In this document: piece after piece, positions 21,447-33,419 of the stretch
Numbering within the stretch: position 1 is the first letter of the stretch
Layout: each line of letters starts with the position of its first letter
Assembly (NCBI GenBank): GCA_013368325.1
Contig: JAACJK010000009.1
Coordinates: 62,001-126,000, forward strand
Direction: 5' to 3'
From: Ephemerocybe angulata
Lineage: Eukaryota > Basidiomycota > Agaricomycetes > Agaricales > Psathyrellaceae
Length of the DNA stretch: 64,000 bases
Notes under the pieces: generated by a model
The model's database searches: none
What the model was told of the DNA's origin: nothing
Seen by the model: the letters and a program-made list of their open reading frames with translations, nothing else
Translations under genes and position numbers: made by a program

Positions 21447-23749
21447 ATGACACTGGGTTACGGTTCGAGACCCACAATGCGCCCAACTCCATCGCCAGAA
21501 AAGTGCTACTCCTACGGCCTGGCTCCGGTTAACATGAACACTACGCACAGGGCCTATGGCAGTATCCGCGAACTCCCAACCGGCCACCCCCCACTAGGCC
21601 ACACCCCTCCTCCGGGTTATCTACTTCCCCCTCACCTCACTGCCCTCCAGCCCAGCGGGGACTTTGCCCACAGCACGCCGCACCTCCCATCCCCAGCTCG
21701 ATATGTCCCGGGCCGTGCGACCAACATGGATTCACTTCCTTCCGAACTTCTGACTGAAATTGTGTCCTATATCCAGGATGGGACTTCCTTACAGGGCTTT
21801 CAACTTTCCTTGACCTGTCGGTACCTCTATGGCGTCCTCCAACCTGCCCTTGCACATTTCCAGGTCAACCAACTCATCGAAGCCCAAGGCCGAGGTGACT
21901 TGATCGTTCAAAACCTTTCCAAGTCAAAGGGTAGCGAACCTACGTGGGATACACTCTACCAACCCGAGAGATTGATGAAAAGCGCCTTCCGAGCAAAGTT
22001 GGAGGCAGCATTTGGCATTTCATCGACTCTGGTTGGCCCAAACCCGGATGAAACCCAGCAATTCCCTTCTGAATTCCAGCTCGCGTACACCTTCAAGCCA
22101 AGCAACAGGTCAAACATCCCGGAGATATGGTCCTTGCAAAGTCTCGTTTCGAAGAATAGTGTCTCTTTGGGACTACGCCGTGTGCGTCTCATCTGGGGCA
22201 GCGGTCTATGGGAGACAGTCGGCGGCGAAGGGGTTGGTGGACAAGCATTCTCTGAGCGGCAGCGTGCGTTGGAGAAGCTAATCAAGGCGTTTACCTCGAG
22301 AAGGAACGGCATGGAGGCAACGAATGAAAACCCTGGAGTCGAGCTCCGCTTCATTGGGACGTGCTCTCGAAACGGCTTGTGGTTCGGCCAAGGGGGTCTG
22401 GCGGAACCGTCTGCTTTCTTCTCGCATGTCGAAGCGCAGGGTGCTAACCGTTCTATCATGAATGCAAATTTCACCTCGAGTCGCCCTGACGGAAAGGAGG
22501 TTTCATTCATTAAAAAGTTGGTGGGGAGGTTGTCCAGCAGCACTGCGCATGCGCCGACTGGGGTTGAAGTAGACCTACCTCGGAAGGAGCCTGGTTGGGT
22601 TCCTTGCTGGAAGGTTCATAGCAAAACGAAGCTCACCGCGTTTGGCAACGTGAAGCACTCTTCGGGCGCATCGGAATCGACAAGCCGGCTGGACAGACTT
22701 TACCTCCAGACATTATTCAACCGTTCTGGTACCCACATCTCCAAAACCTCATCTTCCACTCCCCTTCGACCCTGACACATCTGCACTTAGACAGCTGCCC
22801 TACCCGGTCCTTCAGCGGTTTGGCTCCCTTGGACTGGCACGCCATGATCGCCACCTGGCCGCGGTTCGACAAGCTTACCCATCTCAAGGTTACCAATACC
22901 GGCACTCTACCCATACCAGTCATTCTTTCATTCTTGCATGCCAATCCGAGTGTGGAAGTCGTACAGCTCCTCGTTCCCCCCGTGCGCGATCACAACCTTC
23001 TGGAAACAAGTCCCCAGCTGGTGGGATTGGAGGTGAACATCAAGGAGCTCACGGCGACTCCTTGGGACCTTGGCGCGTTCCTCTCCTTCCATCCAATCCT
23101 CCCGCATCTAGAAAGTCTGGAGATATACCAGGTCAAGGCTTCGGTGTGGGAAGAGGGTACCACAGAATGGGACCGGATCGCGCAGTTCATCCAGCATAAC
23201 ACCCTTCCAAAGCATTCGGGTGCGCAGGGGAGGCTACAAAGGCTGAAACTTTCCTTTTCAGACGAATACCGATTGGAAGAATGGCTGTATAACGCTGTCG
23301 CATCTCCGTGGACTGGGAAAGATGGGACGCTCCGAGAACCAATAGGGGAGATCGCACTGGTGAAAGCTTTAGCATCCTGCCCAAGTTTAACCTTCTTGCA
23401 CGTCTCGACCCGTGATGTCCCAAGACGTCTTTACTTTCATCCGGACATTGTCGTCGACTTTATCGCGGCTTTCCCATCCCTTCAAACCGTCATTCTGCAG
23501 GGTCTTTTCTATAACCCACCAGATGACCACCGGGGCAAGAATTCGAGTGCTTTCTGGCATGCCCTGGCTCGGTTATGGGAGGTGTGCTCAGCGTTGCGAA
23601 CTTTGGAGATTAGAGATTTGACAGAGGGATCGGAGTCAGGTGCAGCTGTCTGGAGAAATGGAAGGAAGGAAGGCCCTGCTGGAGGGCTTGATCTGTATCG
23701 GGGCGCCTTTCCTTGGGCGGGAATCACCCAGTCTGGCCCTGGACCTTGA
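21447..23749 (+). CDS. F-box/LRR-like protein 2 (frame change near 22710, possibly a broken gene)
   Basis: Start at 21447 is the first ATG after a TATA-like GTATAAG. It adds a Pro-rich 93-residue N-terminus before the family start MDSLPSELLTEIVSYIQ (21726). The frame runs to 22775, and a second frame (open around 22720-23749) carries the rest of the family. That second frame includes PFWYPHLQNL, LTHLHLDSC, LDWHAMIATWPRF, IPVILSFLHANPSVE and FIAAFPSLQTVILQGLF. The two frames can be joined by a GT-AG intron 22729-22790, giving 746 aa. However, the bases inside that intron encode sequence that aligns with F-box gene 1. A one-base deletion near 22708-22715 is therefore a simpler explanation. Treat as intact only if the splice is confirmed. 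It is convergent with the chimera gene at 24088. Confidence 0.65.
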
Positions 23750-24087
23750 ACATTATTTAAATTGTGCGTGAAGGACCATGTCTGGACAATGCTAAAGAAA
23801 TGTAATTGTAGAGTGACATCTCTAGTCAACCATACAGCGTTTCATTTTGCCTTCCATTACTGAAAGGGTGCCCCGCGCAGGCCAGGATATATCGTGTCAG
23901 TACCACATTCAAACGATTTGGAAAAACAAAATGGCGGACAGTTTAAACCACGCTGGAATGGTGATCAGGGTCAAATTTGCTAAAGGATTCCTTGCAGCTA
24001 AAGATCAACTAAAAGTGCGAAAAAAGCGAATGTATGTTGTGGAAAAGGCCAACTATGTAACAAATATCAAGGTAGCATAACAGGAGC
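23750..24087. other. spacer between convergent genes
   Basis: The 3' flanks of F-box gene 2 and chimera gene B1. A 77-residue frame (23847-24080) is Lys-rich and matches nothing I know, so it is not called. Confidence 0.5.
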
Positions 24088-26983
24088 TCAGTAATACATA
24101 GATTCTGAAGAATCATCTAAGTCAGGGGAAGTGGAGGGGAGCGCGTATAAGTTGGTTGATTGTAAGGAGTGGTCATAGGCGCTGCTGTTCGAGTAGGGTG
24201 AATCGGAGCGCATACTTGCTAGAAACACAGAGGAGGTGTCAACTTTGTGAATGAGAAAATTAAGTCAGAACTAACCGGAGATGGAACCGTAATTACTCAT
24301 GTCACCAGTGCCGAACCAGGCAGCCTCGGCGACGGCAGGCTGGTCACGAATGGACGAGGTGACAAAGCGATGGTAATCATCATCGTCGTCGGAAAGCGAT
24401 AGCGAGCTGGAGGACAGACTATCTGAGTCAGAGCAATATTGGTTACCGTATCCAGCCTGGAGGGCCTCTCCCGCAGCCGACAGCATAAGAGTCCGGGGCT
24501 CCGCATCAGTGGGACTGGGTCCAGAGTTACCCCTGATGAGGCCTTCCTTGGCTAGAAAGGTCTTGATTTTATCGCGAAGGGTATCCACGTTCTGTTTCTC
24601 CTGTCGGCGCGTGTAAGTCAGGTCAACTAGGGGACAGTACTGGACATACCCTTAGCCATTCGGGGCGCTTAACGCCGAATCCGAGGCACTCGAGGCGCAG
24701 GCGATCGCAGGTCTTGCAGGTATCGCGGTCCGTGCGTTCCTCGTCACACTTCTACAAGTTACCACAGATGGTTTGAGACTTGGGCGCGGGGAATAAGGCG
24801 GGCTCTCACTGACCTTCCGTCTGATACGACAGGTGTAACAGCCGGACTTTGCCCGAACGGCACCTTTGGGCTTGGTGAAGGTGACCTTCTTGGACCGAGA
24901 GACTTTCTGGACTTTAGGCAGCCTTGAAGAAGCTGTTCCGTGGTTTCTAGACTGAACCGTTTCATTTGCATTGAAGGATCCGCCGGGAAGCGGAGGATAA
25001 AGAGTATCCTTGAGCTCCAGCGACAATTCGATATTGCTCCCGATTAACGAAGAACCTTCCGCAGGCCCGAGAAAAGCAACACCTCGGTTCACGTTTGAGT
25101 TTTCAATCTGTGGGCGAGAGTCTTGTGAAGTTCCGTACCTTGCTGAATATGAACGACAGGAAGGCTTTGGCTAGTGTGATTCTCGGCAATGGAGAGCCAG
25201 TCGTCGTCGTGACTCAAGGCAAATGGACTTCCTGTCTAGAATCCAAGATGGTGAGCACTGTTTCGAAAGTGGGCACAGTGATATCTCACAATTTCTAGGA
25301 GGGCCTCGTTGATGATATCACAAGGATGACAGGACTAGCGAACATCATAAGGGACATCCTAACAGCACCAATACAGCACGCAGCAATGTACTCACCGTTC
25401 CACGAGGAGATCTGGGATATTCTTGAATGTGCAAACCACGATATTTGATTCCCTCTGTTTGGTGAAAATCGTATCGACCGCCGTGTTCACTGCTCCCACC
25501 CCCAGCACCACCACTCCGGTCTGATGCGGGCGGCGGTGTACCAGGCATATCGTCTTCAGGTCCACTAGGCCCACTAGGTCTGTCGAAGCTTGGTCCGCTG
25601 GATGATCCACTCGGTCTTGGACTGCCCTGCCCGTCGCTTTCCCACGAGCTCGGATTCGTTTCCGTCATCCTCTCTCGAAATTCTCGAGAGAAGTCTAACT
25701 TAAAGCCCTCCAAAAACAAGGCCTGATCCTTCGCCCCTTTGATCTCGCTGGACCCCAACCTAGCTTCGGCAGTTCCTTTCTGTGTCCAAGCATAAAACGT
25801 TGATTCCGTTTCCGAATCGGTAGGTCGTCCGCGGGATAGATGTTCGAGCATGATAGAGTCGTTCATCGGGCGCGAAAAAGCTGCTAAACCCCAACTTTCG
25901 CTTTTAACACTGCCCGTGATGATGTAGAGCGCTTCATCGTCCTCAATATCCCGCAGGCCGTTCGAATGTGCATATATTGTCTCGGCGTGCTGAATGATGT
26001 GCTTGCGCAACGCTGTGTGATTATACAGTCGTTCGCGAATTGCCGGGGCCGTCAAGGCCAGAACGGCACCTTGAGGTTGGCCTTGGCATCCGAATTCAAA
26101 GCGTTCAATACGGCTGCGCAAATTGAACATTAACATTAAGGTAGGGGGTATAGCTATACAACTCACTCGCTCCAAGGCCTAAAGATCGTGGTGGCAGTGG
26201 GACCCTCGGCCACTGTATTCCCTTCGGCGAAGACCTGTGTTCGAACTGTTTGACGGCCTTGTGGGGCGATGTAGGTTCCAGCGTTCGAGATCTTGGCAAC
26301 GGTTTTCTGAACTTCTTCCTCGTCATCCCAGATGTTCCACAGTTTCATGAAACCATCGCCGACGCTGTAAGTCCCCACATCTCCTGGAATTACACCCTGT
26401 GGCCCTGTGAGTCCTTGCGGATCCGGTTGCCAACATGGCAGACCTCTCATCGAGTTCAACATCTTGAACACATAGACCTCTGGCGTTCTTAGCTTTTGCC
26501 AATCAACCGATTGGGTTTCAATGTCATGCAGCGAGGACTAGAACGATAAAGGCTCGTGAGACCCTCTGGATATACAGTGAATGAACAACATACCAGAGAT
26601 ATGCTCTCTTGGGACGTGGAAGGCGTAGAGATGATCATGTGGTGATCTGTGGAAGCGTCCTCGACCTCTGCAGCTGATAAAGTCTCTTGAGGCACGGTGC
26701 CTTGGGGCGCAGGCGCTTGGAGCCACGTCAGCAGGCGTGATAGTCCACTAACAATCCCGAGGCGCTGGGGTGCGAGCGTTGCTCGAGAACCACTCGAAGG
26801 CGGAATGCCAGGGATGGAACCGAAGCTCGGGTTGGCCATATGGACTCCGCCGTTGAAGTTGAATACGGGCGTGCTGCGGTGGACGTCGCCTCCAGCTACC
26901 ACGGTGTTCATCTCGTTGACCCCTACATTCTGAGCACCGCTGAATGTGCTGGGTCCTGCTGACGCATTCTTTTGGGTGGCCAT
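24088..26983 (-). CDS. Chimeric gene B1: family-B module fused to a Zn2Cys6 DNA-binding domain
   Basis: Nine exons on minus: 26594-26983, 26167-26537, 25396-26113, 25290-25334, 25139-25235, 24814-25082, 24650-24751, 24276-24591 and 24088-24218 (812 aa). Exons 1-5 (~540 aa) are the shared family-B module. Its landmarks are AGPSTFSGAQNVGVNE, WQKLRTPEVYVFKMLN, GDVGTYSVGDGFMKLWNIWD, IERFEFGCQ, DDEALYIITGS, SCHPCDIINEALLE and FALSHDDDWLSIAE. Exon 6 starts GVAFLGPAEG, then leaves the family and leads to a fungal Zn(II)2Cys6 cluster. The cluster is CYTCRIRRKKC (~622-632) and TCKTCDRLRLEC, spacing C-x2-C-x6-C-x9-C-x2-C-x6-C. NVDTLRDKIKTFLAKEGLI follows, as in basidiomycete binuclear-cluster regulators. 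All eight introns are 53-62 nt and keep frame. The zinc domain has no ATG of its own. It is probably a nuclear DNA-binding fusion; the role of the B module is unknown. Confidence 0.78.
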
Positions 26984-27751
26984 CGTAGTAGGGACTGGGA
27001 ATTTCCTGAGGCTTGTCGATATCTTCGGGCCAGTCATCTGCAATGACAACACTGGGGAAGGGGAGGGAAAGGAAGGAACCTAGGATCCATTGCACTGATA
27101 AGCCCAATAAGCTGTTAAGCTGTTAAGCAAGCGCCTTATGCCTGAAATGGATGGTCAACGGATGTACTGACCCGTTTCGCAAGTGCGCCATTTACGTGCT
27201 TTTACTCTTCTACAGCATTGAATTCCAGTCCTCTTGTCGACAGGTTTCGAAGAACACGGCGTTGTAGATCAGGAACTGCTTGGGAAATACTGGCTAACGA
27301 GTTGGCAGAGCAGAATAAGACTCGAAGAACGTCATCGTTTTCAAAATCTCAAGCTCGCTCACTGCTCAGCGCTCAGCATCGAAGCGTGGAAAACTGGCCA
27401 ACACGTGACCCCGCAAACCTTGTTTCCCGGGCGCTTAATCCAGGTTGGAGTCCTCTCTCTCTCATCCAGGGAGCCTCAGAGCTCAGCCCTCAGTAGAGTA
27501 GAGCAGGCACTATGACGAGGAAAGATTTCCATTGGAAGGCGAAGAGTTACTACGACAACTTGAAAGAAGCAAGCATCTGCCTCATCGAACCCTTCATCTC
27601 TTCCCTTCAGACTTGGCTCTATTAGACCAAGAAGATGGATCGAACATTCGTCACGGAGAAGGCGGTGCGTATAGATATGCCTGTGGCCACGTTGGGTCGT
27701 GCCGAGGGACTCTCTCCGGATCAGGAGGGTCAAAGCGCTCCCGCATCAAGG
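26984..27751. other. spacer between C1 and B1, including the B1 promoter
   Basis: It contains the GGGCGCTTAA element at 27429. Between 27500 and 27751 are decayed remains that match the 3' end of C3 (a tract like AGATGCTTGCTTCTTTCAAGTT on minus), with frameshifts. Confidence 0.5.
27429..27438 (+). promoter_or_regulatory. GGGCGCTTAA element upstream of B1
   Basis: GGGCGCTTAA lies 446 bp upstream of the B1 ATG, reading away from B1. Equivalent sites stand before B2 and B3. Confidence 0.3.
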
Positions 27752-28979
27752 TCATGAAGGTAGATGTGGAGATTTATCGACGTCGACAACGACGGAAACA
27801 GTCGAGGTGGCGGCGGAAGCCGCAGCGGTATAATTGTGATCCTCAAACTTCTTGGGACATGTAGTACACAGCGAGACCAGGAGGGCCAAGCTTGGAGATG
27901 CCAGAGAGCCCCATGCCGCTGCAGGCAGCGATGGCGGCCAACTCCTCTGTAGCAAGGTCTGGAGTCTCGGACGGGTATGAAAACGACCCCAACCTAGTGG
28001 ATCGATTCGCGCCGTCTTTGGTAGGAGCAATACCAGGGGCCGCAGAGGGATCCGACTTGGTGGATTGAATAAGTTCGGTTCCATGGTGGGGGGCAGCGAA
28101 GGTCTTGGTCTCATACTGGGTGGACCCGACTTGGTTATGCCACGAGCTGGAAGAATCCTATGTCCAGCGATAAAATAGTTGTGAAGCGGACATGAGACTC
28201 ACGGACTATACCCGACACCCCAAGCCCGCTATAGGCTGAGATGGTAGCCAACTCCTCATCCGTAATCTCAGTCTCGTCGGAAAAGAGACGAAGTTTCGAC
28301 TCGATGGGTAGAGAAAGTTCAAGAGCGTTTGTTACAATGAAAACGGTGTCGTCTTTGGATTACGAAGGTGAAGGAAAGATAATCCGGAGAGAAGCGAACA
28401 AATAGTTGGTTTGGATAGAAGGGAGTGAAAGAATCCGGGTCAGAAGCATACCTGAGCCATTGAACGAGGAATCAAGGGACCCCAAGGAACTGGATGACGA
28501 CGAGGAGGTCGAGGTCTCGCCAGGCCAGCCTTCCGTGGACGCGAGGTCGACGACGACGACGAATTGGAGACGGGATCCACGTCTTTGGTGGTGCTCAAAT
28601 CCTCGCTCATGGCAAATTCCTCAGTCTCAGACTCTTCAACGATAGGAGACATCGGCGCCCCGAATGTGTCTGCAGCAAAAAATCCCGTCGTCAGTTACCG
28701 ACACAGCTGGAAATACTATGAAAGGCCACGACAAACATGAAATGTAAACGGTCTCGACACCGCTCGATTCTTCCCTGAAGGGGATTTCCTCGCTCTCAGA
28801 CTCTTCGACGATAGGTGACATGGGCTCCCCGAACGTATCTGCAAAGTACCCGGTCGTCAGCCATCGAAAGCATATGAAACAACAACAGAAGGCGACTACG
28901 AACATGGCTGGGGACGGTGTTCGATGGCGGGAGAAGCGGCGACCCACTGAAAGTCACTGAATCCGCTTGTATAGATCAT
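27752..28979 (-). CDS. C1: cassette-associated family C gene (exon structure unresolved, may be decaying)
   Basis: I do not recognise this family; it is supported by two paralogous copies, each upstream of a B gene. In order on minus: a start MIYTSGFSDFQWVAAS, a hydrophobic MFVVAFCCCFICF, an acidic block TFGEPMSPIVEESESEE that is repeated as TFGAPMSPIVEESETEE, and a Ser-rich stretch. Then FIVTNALELSLPIES comes before two related motifs, EITDEELATISAYSGLGVSGI and DLATEELAAIAACSGMGLSGI. Introns with good CTGAC branch sites and GCAG acceptors separate the blocks. Several block-to-block frames do not connect cleanly and the last ~200 bp equivalent to C3 are frameshifted. It may therefore be a pseudogene. 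The given limits span the conserved core. Confidence 0.4.
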
Positions 28980-29611
28980 AGTTGGGGTCGATGGCAAAGG
29001 CTTGTAATGGCAAGAGGGTGGAATGATGGTCGTGATAGGTGGGCAAGAGAAGTTGGGGGAAAGGAGAGTCAGGCAGGTTTTAGATAGTGCTGGCGTTACT
29101 GAGACAGGGCGGGACATGGGATAGGGGTAAACTGGACGATGCATGGCCAAACATTTGGGAGGCCGGTGGGCGTTCTCCTCCTCTTTGTTCTAGGCAGCGC
29201 TGAGGTGGCTTCTATCAGGTGGTGGCTACGGGTTCTGGAGTTTTCATCGCGAGAGCTTTCGGTGTTTAGCGCGCACTGAGACGGTTAAAGGGTGGAAACG
29301 AAAGGGTTCCCATATTGAAGGGATTAATGGTCGCAGCCTTGAGTAGAGGTCAGCGAAGCAGATTCATTTTTGTTTCTATGTAGGATTCACGCACCATAAT
29401 CCTAGTTGAACACTAGTCTCGTCAACGCACCTCCAGTTTAAGCTTTTCGACGAGAAACGGTTGACGTAGACGCCAGGAATGGCTGACGAGAGCATGCCTC
29501 CTCAGATCAGGTTCAAGGTTAGAGAGGGTTGAGACTGAGCATTATGTAGATATAGTTTCTGGACGTTCTGGGTATCAATGGGAGGCTGCCAGCGAAATAG
29601 ACAATTGAATG
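28980..29611. other. 5' flank of C1
   Basis: A frame starting at 29150 (minus, MAMHRPVYPYP) runs into the C1 start and has a counterpart in C3 (CPVSASRALFKTCPTLLSP), so the C1 transcript may begin here. No other content is recognised. Confidence 0.4.
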
Positions 29612-29950
29612 TTATCTTTCGTAGATATTGTGACAGAAAGCGGTATTATAGAAGCTAGGATCGTTTTCAGTTGCATTTGAGCGCAAGTGAGCCATGACTT
29701 GCAGAATGATTGCTGAAGTCCTGATAGAGCGATTTGCATGTGTAGACGACCTGAAGACCGGTGAGTGCTGTTGGTTGCGGTTCACGGAGATACGAGAGGA
29801 TTTTGGCAATGATTTCTTCGGGGAAGTCCATGTTTGGCTTTCGTGCGCCCAGAAATAAGTGTAAGAAGTAGGAAAGGGCTGGAAGATGGGGGAAGGAAGC
29901 AAGGGTAGCTGGTCTGGATTCTGACGAGTTTGGAAGCGTCCATGATCCAA
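29612..29950 (-). pseudogene. F-box gene relic, truncated copy of F-box gene 4
   Basis: On minus, the leader and first ~50 codons match F-box gene 4 at 56283-56580 closely, including GGATCATGGA(C/G)GCTTCCAA and MDFPEEIIAKILSYLREPQ, TALTGLQVVYTCKSLYQDF. After GACTTCAG a small deletion shifts the frame. Homology ends near 29660. It lies right after the stop of chimera B2, just as F-box gene 4 lies right after chimera B3. Confidence 0.8.
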
Positions 29951-30105
29951 TCAACTCCTCCATCTCTGTAGAATAAATCAAAAATATATATTGTAACGGA
30001 CCAGCACGTTTGCATACAGTACAAGACATATATATCAAAGGCGGGGTAAACGAAGAACACTGGGTAGGAAGGCATGCCCGGACCAATAGCGTTGAGAAAG
30101 AAAAA

Positions 30106-32912
30106 TCACCCAGTGTTCAGAATCCACACGCCAGATTTCTTCCCTTTCTCCAAGCCAAGGAACAACGTTTTGCGGCCTAAGAAATCAACCCTTATCATTC
30201 CGCCCTCCTTCTCCGACTGGTACGCTTCCGGGTTCGAGAGCGTTTTGTACCGTCGCTCATATGCCGCCACTTCCTCCTTTCGGTCTGCATCTGACCTGAG
30301 ACGGTGGTAGTCCTGCTGTGGGACGGGCCATCTCAACTGTTCGTAGACTTGGATGAGGAGGTCTCCAACGGTAACGAAGCGCCTATTTGCTTGAGGCCAG
30401 ACATGCACCTCCCAGGATGAAGGGAGCCGAGGGAGCTGGATGGTAAGCGATGGAAGCTCCGGCGTTATTGCAGGCATGGCGAGGATGGGGGGCGAGAGGC
30501 TGCTGTGATGAAATAACGCCATCGACGGGTTGTCGACCAAGTTGTAGGCCATTGGAGGTTCCGTAGCCCGGTAAGCCAAGCACTCATGAAGGGCCTCCTC
30601 AGTGTTTTCCGTGATTTCATTCGGGGAAGCCTCAGCGTAAACGGATTTGTATTGGTATGAGTGGCTCACAAAAGGCGGCGGCGGTGTGATGAGGTCAGAG
30701 CCTGGGGTCGACGGCTGGGATGAGCTCCAACTGGAAACGGAGGCTGAAGCCCTTTCGTATAACAGTTCATTTTTGCTCCCTGTACTCGATGCGAATCGGA
30801 CTCTCTTGAGGCTGCTTCTTGCGTGGAGTGAGATATCAAAGACTAAGGGACGTTCGAACGTGCCTTTCGGAGTAGGACCTTCATTCTCGGAGCCTGGGTC
30901 ATCCAAATGGTCATCCTTGGCTTTGACTCTTGAGGGACCCACGGGGACACTTCCAAGAAGGCGAGCATCTCCTGCGTTTCCCAGATAAGCGACACCTATG
31001 TTTCGTTAGTGATAAAGTATGTGAACAGGGATTGATATTGGAGAAGTGTACCTTTGTGAAAGATGATGGCAGGAAGATTTCCGCTTGTGACGTTATCCGC
31101 GATAGAAAGCCAGTCGTCGTCGTGGCTCAAGGCAAAAGAGCTGCCCGTCTAATATGCGAAAGTCAGTAATGTTCCTTGCTACCGGCATTTACATGACTCA
31201 CAAGCTCCAAGAGGGCCTCATTGATGATGTCGCATGGGTGGCAGGACTTCCGACCACGTCGTCAGTAAGTTGTAGCACTCTTACAGGATGAAGCGCTTAC
31301 CGTTCCCCGAGGAGAGTCAGGAAAGGATTGAATATGTAAACCGGCAAGGTCGATACCTTCCGTCGGTTTAGATTCGTCCAGACCGCGATACCCGCTTCCA
31401 CCACCCTCAATACCACCATGACCCCGGTGACCTGATGGGGCTGGCGGTTCACCTGAAGAATCGCGTTCGAATCCGCCAGGTCCGCCGAAGCTCGTACCAC
31501 CACCGGAAGAATGGCCCAGGTCTGACCCCCCTTGAGCGTCGCTTCCTCGTGAGGGTGGGTTCAGTTCCTGTCGCATCCTCGCCCGAAATTCCGAGGAGAA
31601 GTCCAATTTAAAGCCCTCGAGGAACAGGGATTGATCCCAGACAGCACCGTTCGCACTGGACCCCACCCGAGCATCTGAAGTTCCCTTCTGTGTCCACGCA
31701 TAGAACATCGACTCGTCCCCCGATTGGCTGGCAAGCCCTCTGGATAGATGCTCGAGCTTGGTAGTGTCGTTCGGGGGAAACATTGGGTTTGAGAAAGCCG
31801 CAAGCCCCCAACTGTTCCCCTTGATACTTCCCGTGATGATGTAGAGTGCTTCGTCTTCTCCGATCCGCCGCAGGCTGTTTGCATGTCTATAAATTGTCTC
31901 GGCGTGGTCGACGATGTGCTGGCGTAAAGCTGTGTGGTCAAATAGCCGTTCGCGTTTGGCTGGGGAGGTCAAGGCCAGAATGGCGCCTTGGGTTTGAGAT
32001 TCACACCCAAACTCGAAGCGCTCAATATGACTGCAATAGTTCTAGATGAGTATGAACCATTGAAGGTGGCAAGAAACGTGCAGCTCACTCGGTTCCGGTC
32101 CTAAAGATTGTAGAGGCAGATGGTCCCTCTGTCACGGTGTCGCCTTGAGAAAACACAGGAGTGTGGATGACTCGACGCCCTTCCGGGGCGGCGTAAGGCT
32201 CCGTGTTCGAGGTCCTGGCGGCAGTCTTACGAATTGGTTCCTCGTCATCCCAAATGTTAAACAATTTCATGAATCCATCCCCAACGCTATAAGTCCCCAC
32301 ATCTCCTGGCACAACGCCCTCCGGTTCTGCAAGCCCTTGGGGATCTGGCTGCCAACACGGCAGACCCCTCATTATATTCAACATCCTGAACACATAGACC
32401 TCAGGTGTTCTCAACCTTTGCCAATCGACCGATCGGTTTCCGATATCTTGCAGCGAAGACTGGAATGGTCCACATCTGTGAGTCGCTCGTGGAGGGGCAA
32501 GCATTGGAACACGCACCAGGGATATACTTTCTTTCGAAGACGTAGCGGGTGTGGAGTTGGCCATCTGCGAGTCCTCTGCACCAGAACCCTCGCTCTCCAT
32601 AGCTGATGAGGTCCCTTGAGTCGAAGGATCCTGGATCCTAAGGCACTGGAGCCAAGTCAACAGACGAGACAGCCCATTGACAATGCCAAGTCGCTGGGGC
32701 GCAAGCGTTCCTCGAGGATCTCGCAGAATCGGAACGCCAGAGATGGGACCGAAGCTCGGGTCCGCCATATGCACTGGGCCATTAAAGTTGAATACGGGGG
32801 CGTTACGGTGTGCGTCCCTTCCAGCTACCACGCTGTGGATCTCGTTGACGCCAACGTGCTGGGCACCGCTCAACGTGCTGGGCCCTGCTGATGCATTGTT
32901 TGCGTTGGACAT
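30106..32912 (-). CDS. Chimeric gene B2: family-B module fused to a DUF6699 domain
   Basis: Six exons on minus: 32517-32912, 32089-32459, 31301-32030, 31202-31246, 31052-31148 and 30106-30995 (842 aa). Exons 1-5 (~546 aa) are the family-B module. Landmarks are AGPSTLSGAQHVGVNEIHS, WQRLRTPEVYVFRMLN, GDVGTYSVGDGFMKLFNIWD, IERFEFGCE, a Gly-rich linker, SCHPCDIINEALLEL and FALSHDDDWLSIAD. Exon 6 starts GVAYLGNAGDARLLG, then reads on through SLKRVRFASSTGSK into a complete DUF6699 domain (~675-842). It includes LPSSWEVHVWPQANRRFVTV and YERRYKTL, and ends in SGVWILNTG. DUF6699 proteins are basidiomycete-specific and of unknown function. No ATG exists between the B part and the start of the DUF6699 part, so the domain can only be made as a fusion. 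The domain is very close to the stand-alone gene at 46438. Confidence 0.8.
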
Positions 32913-33419
32913 CGTGGTACCACCGAGGAAGAAGGAAACGGTGGGAATTGGCAACGAGTCAGCTGTGCAGTCCACTGACAAGTCTGAGAGCTGTTGAAAC
33001 GCCCGGTGTTCCTATATGGAACGGAATGTCAACGGAGAGTACTAACTGCAGTTCCGTTCGCCCGTCATTTACATGCTCCTATTCGATGGTGAGAGTGCAA
33101 TCAGGTCCTCTTGTCCCAGCAGCAAGTTTCATTGTGGTCACAGTCTTGTAGGTTAGGCAGCACTTGGGAGTTGAAAGGTTGAGGGACGAGAGGGAGAGAA
33201 GATGGGGATGATCAATTTCAGCGGCATGCTGTCGGCTGTCTGTCAACTTGCATCGTGGGAGAACTCGAAAACGTGCAGTGAGCCCCTATTTTCGGGCGCT
33301 TAACCAGATTGCGTGCAATGAAACACCCTTTCTTCCACCCAAGGCTTAGACCTTTTCCCTATAATGCCGCTCAATTATTCTTTTGGAAAGCAGAAATTGA
33401 CTAGTACGATAACTTGGAA
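32913..33419. other. spacer between C2 and B2 with the B2 promoter
   Basis: It aligns with the region upstream of B3: both contain a (T)CGGGCGCTTA(A/C)CC tract preceded by CCCCTATTTT. No coding is supported. Confidence 0.55.
33294..33303 (+). promoter_or_regulatory. GGGCGCTTAA element upstream of B2
   Basis: GGGCGCTTAA lies 382 bp upstream of the B2 ATG, in the same inverted relation to the gene as at B1 and B3. Confidence 0.3.

Noticed and set aside
30106..30942. DUF6699 frame as a gene of its own starting at 30942
   Set aside because: The apparent start is GTG within a longer open frame. There is no ATG before the domain, and the frame is continuous with exon 6 of chimera B2.
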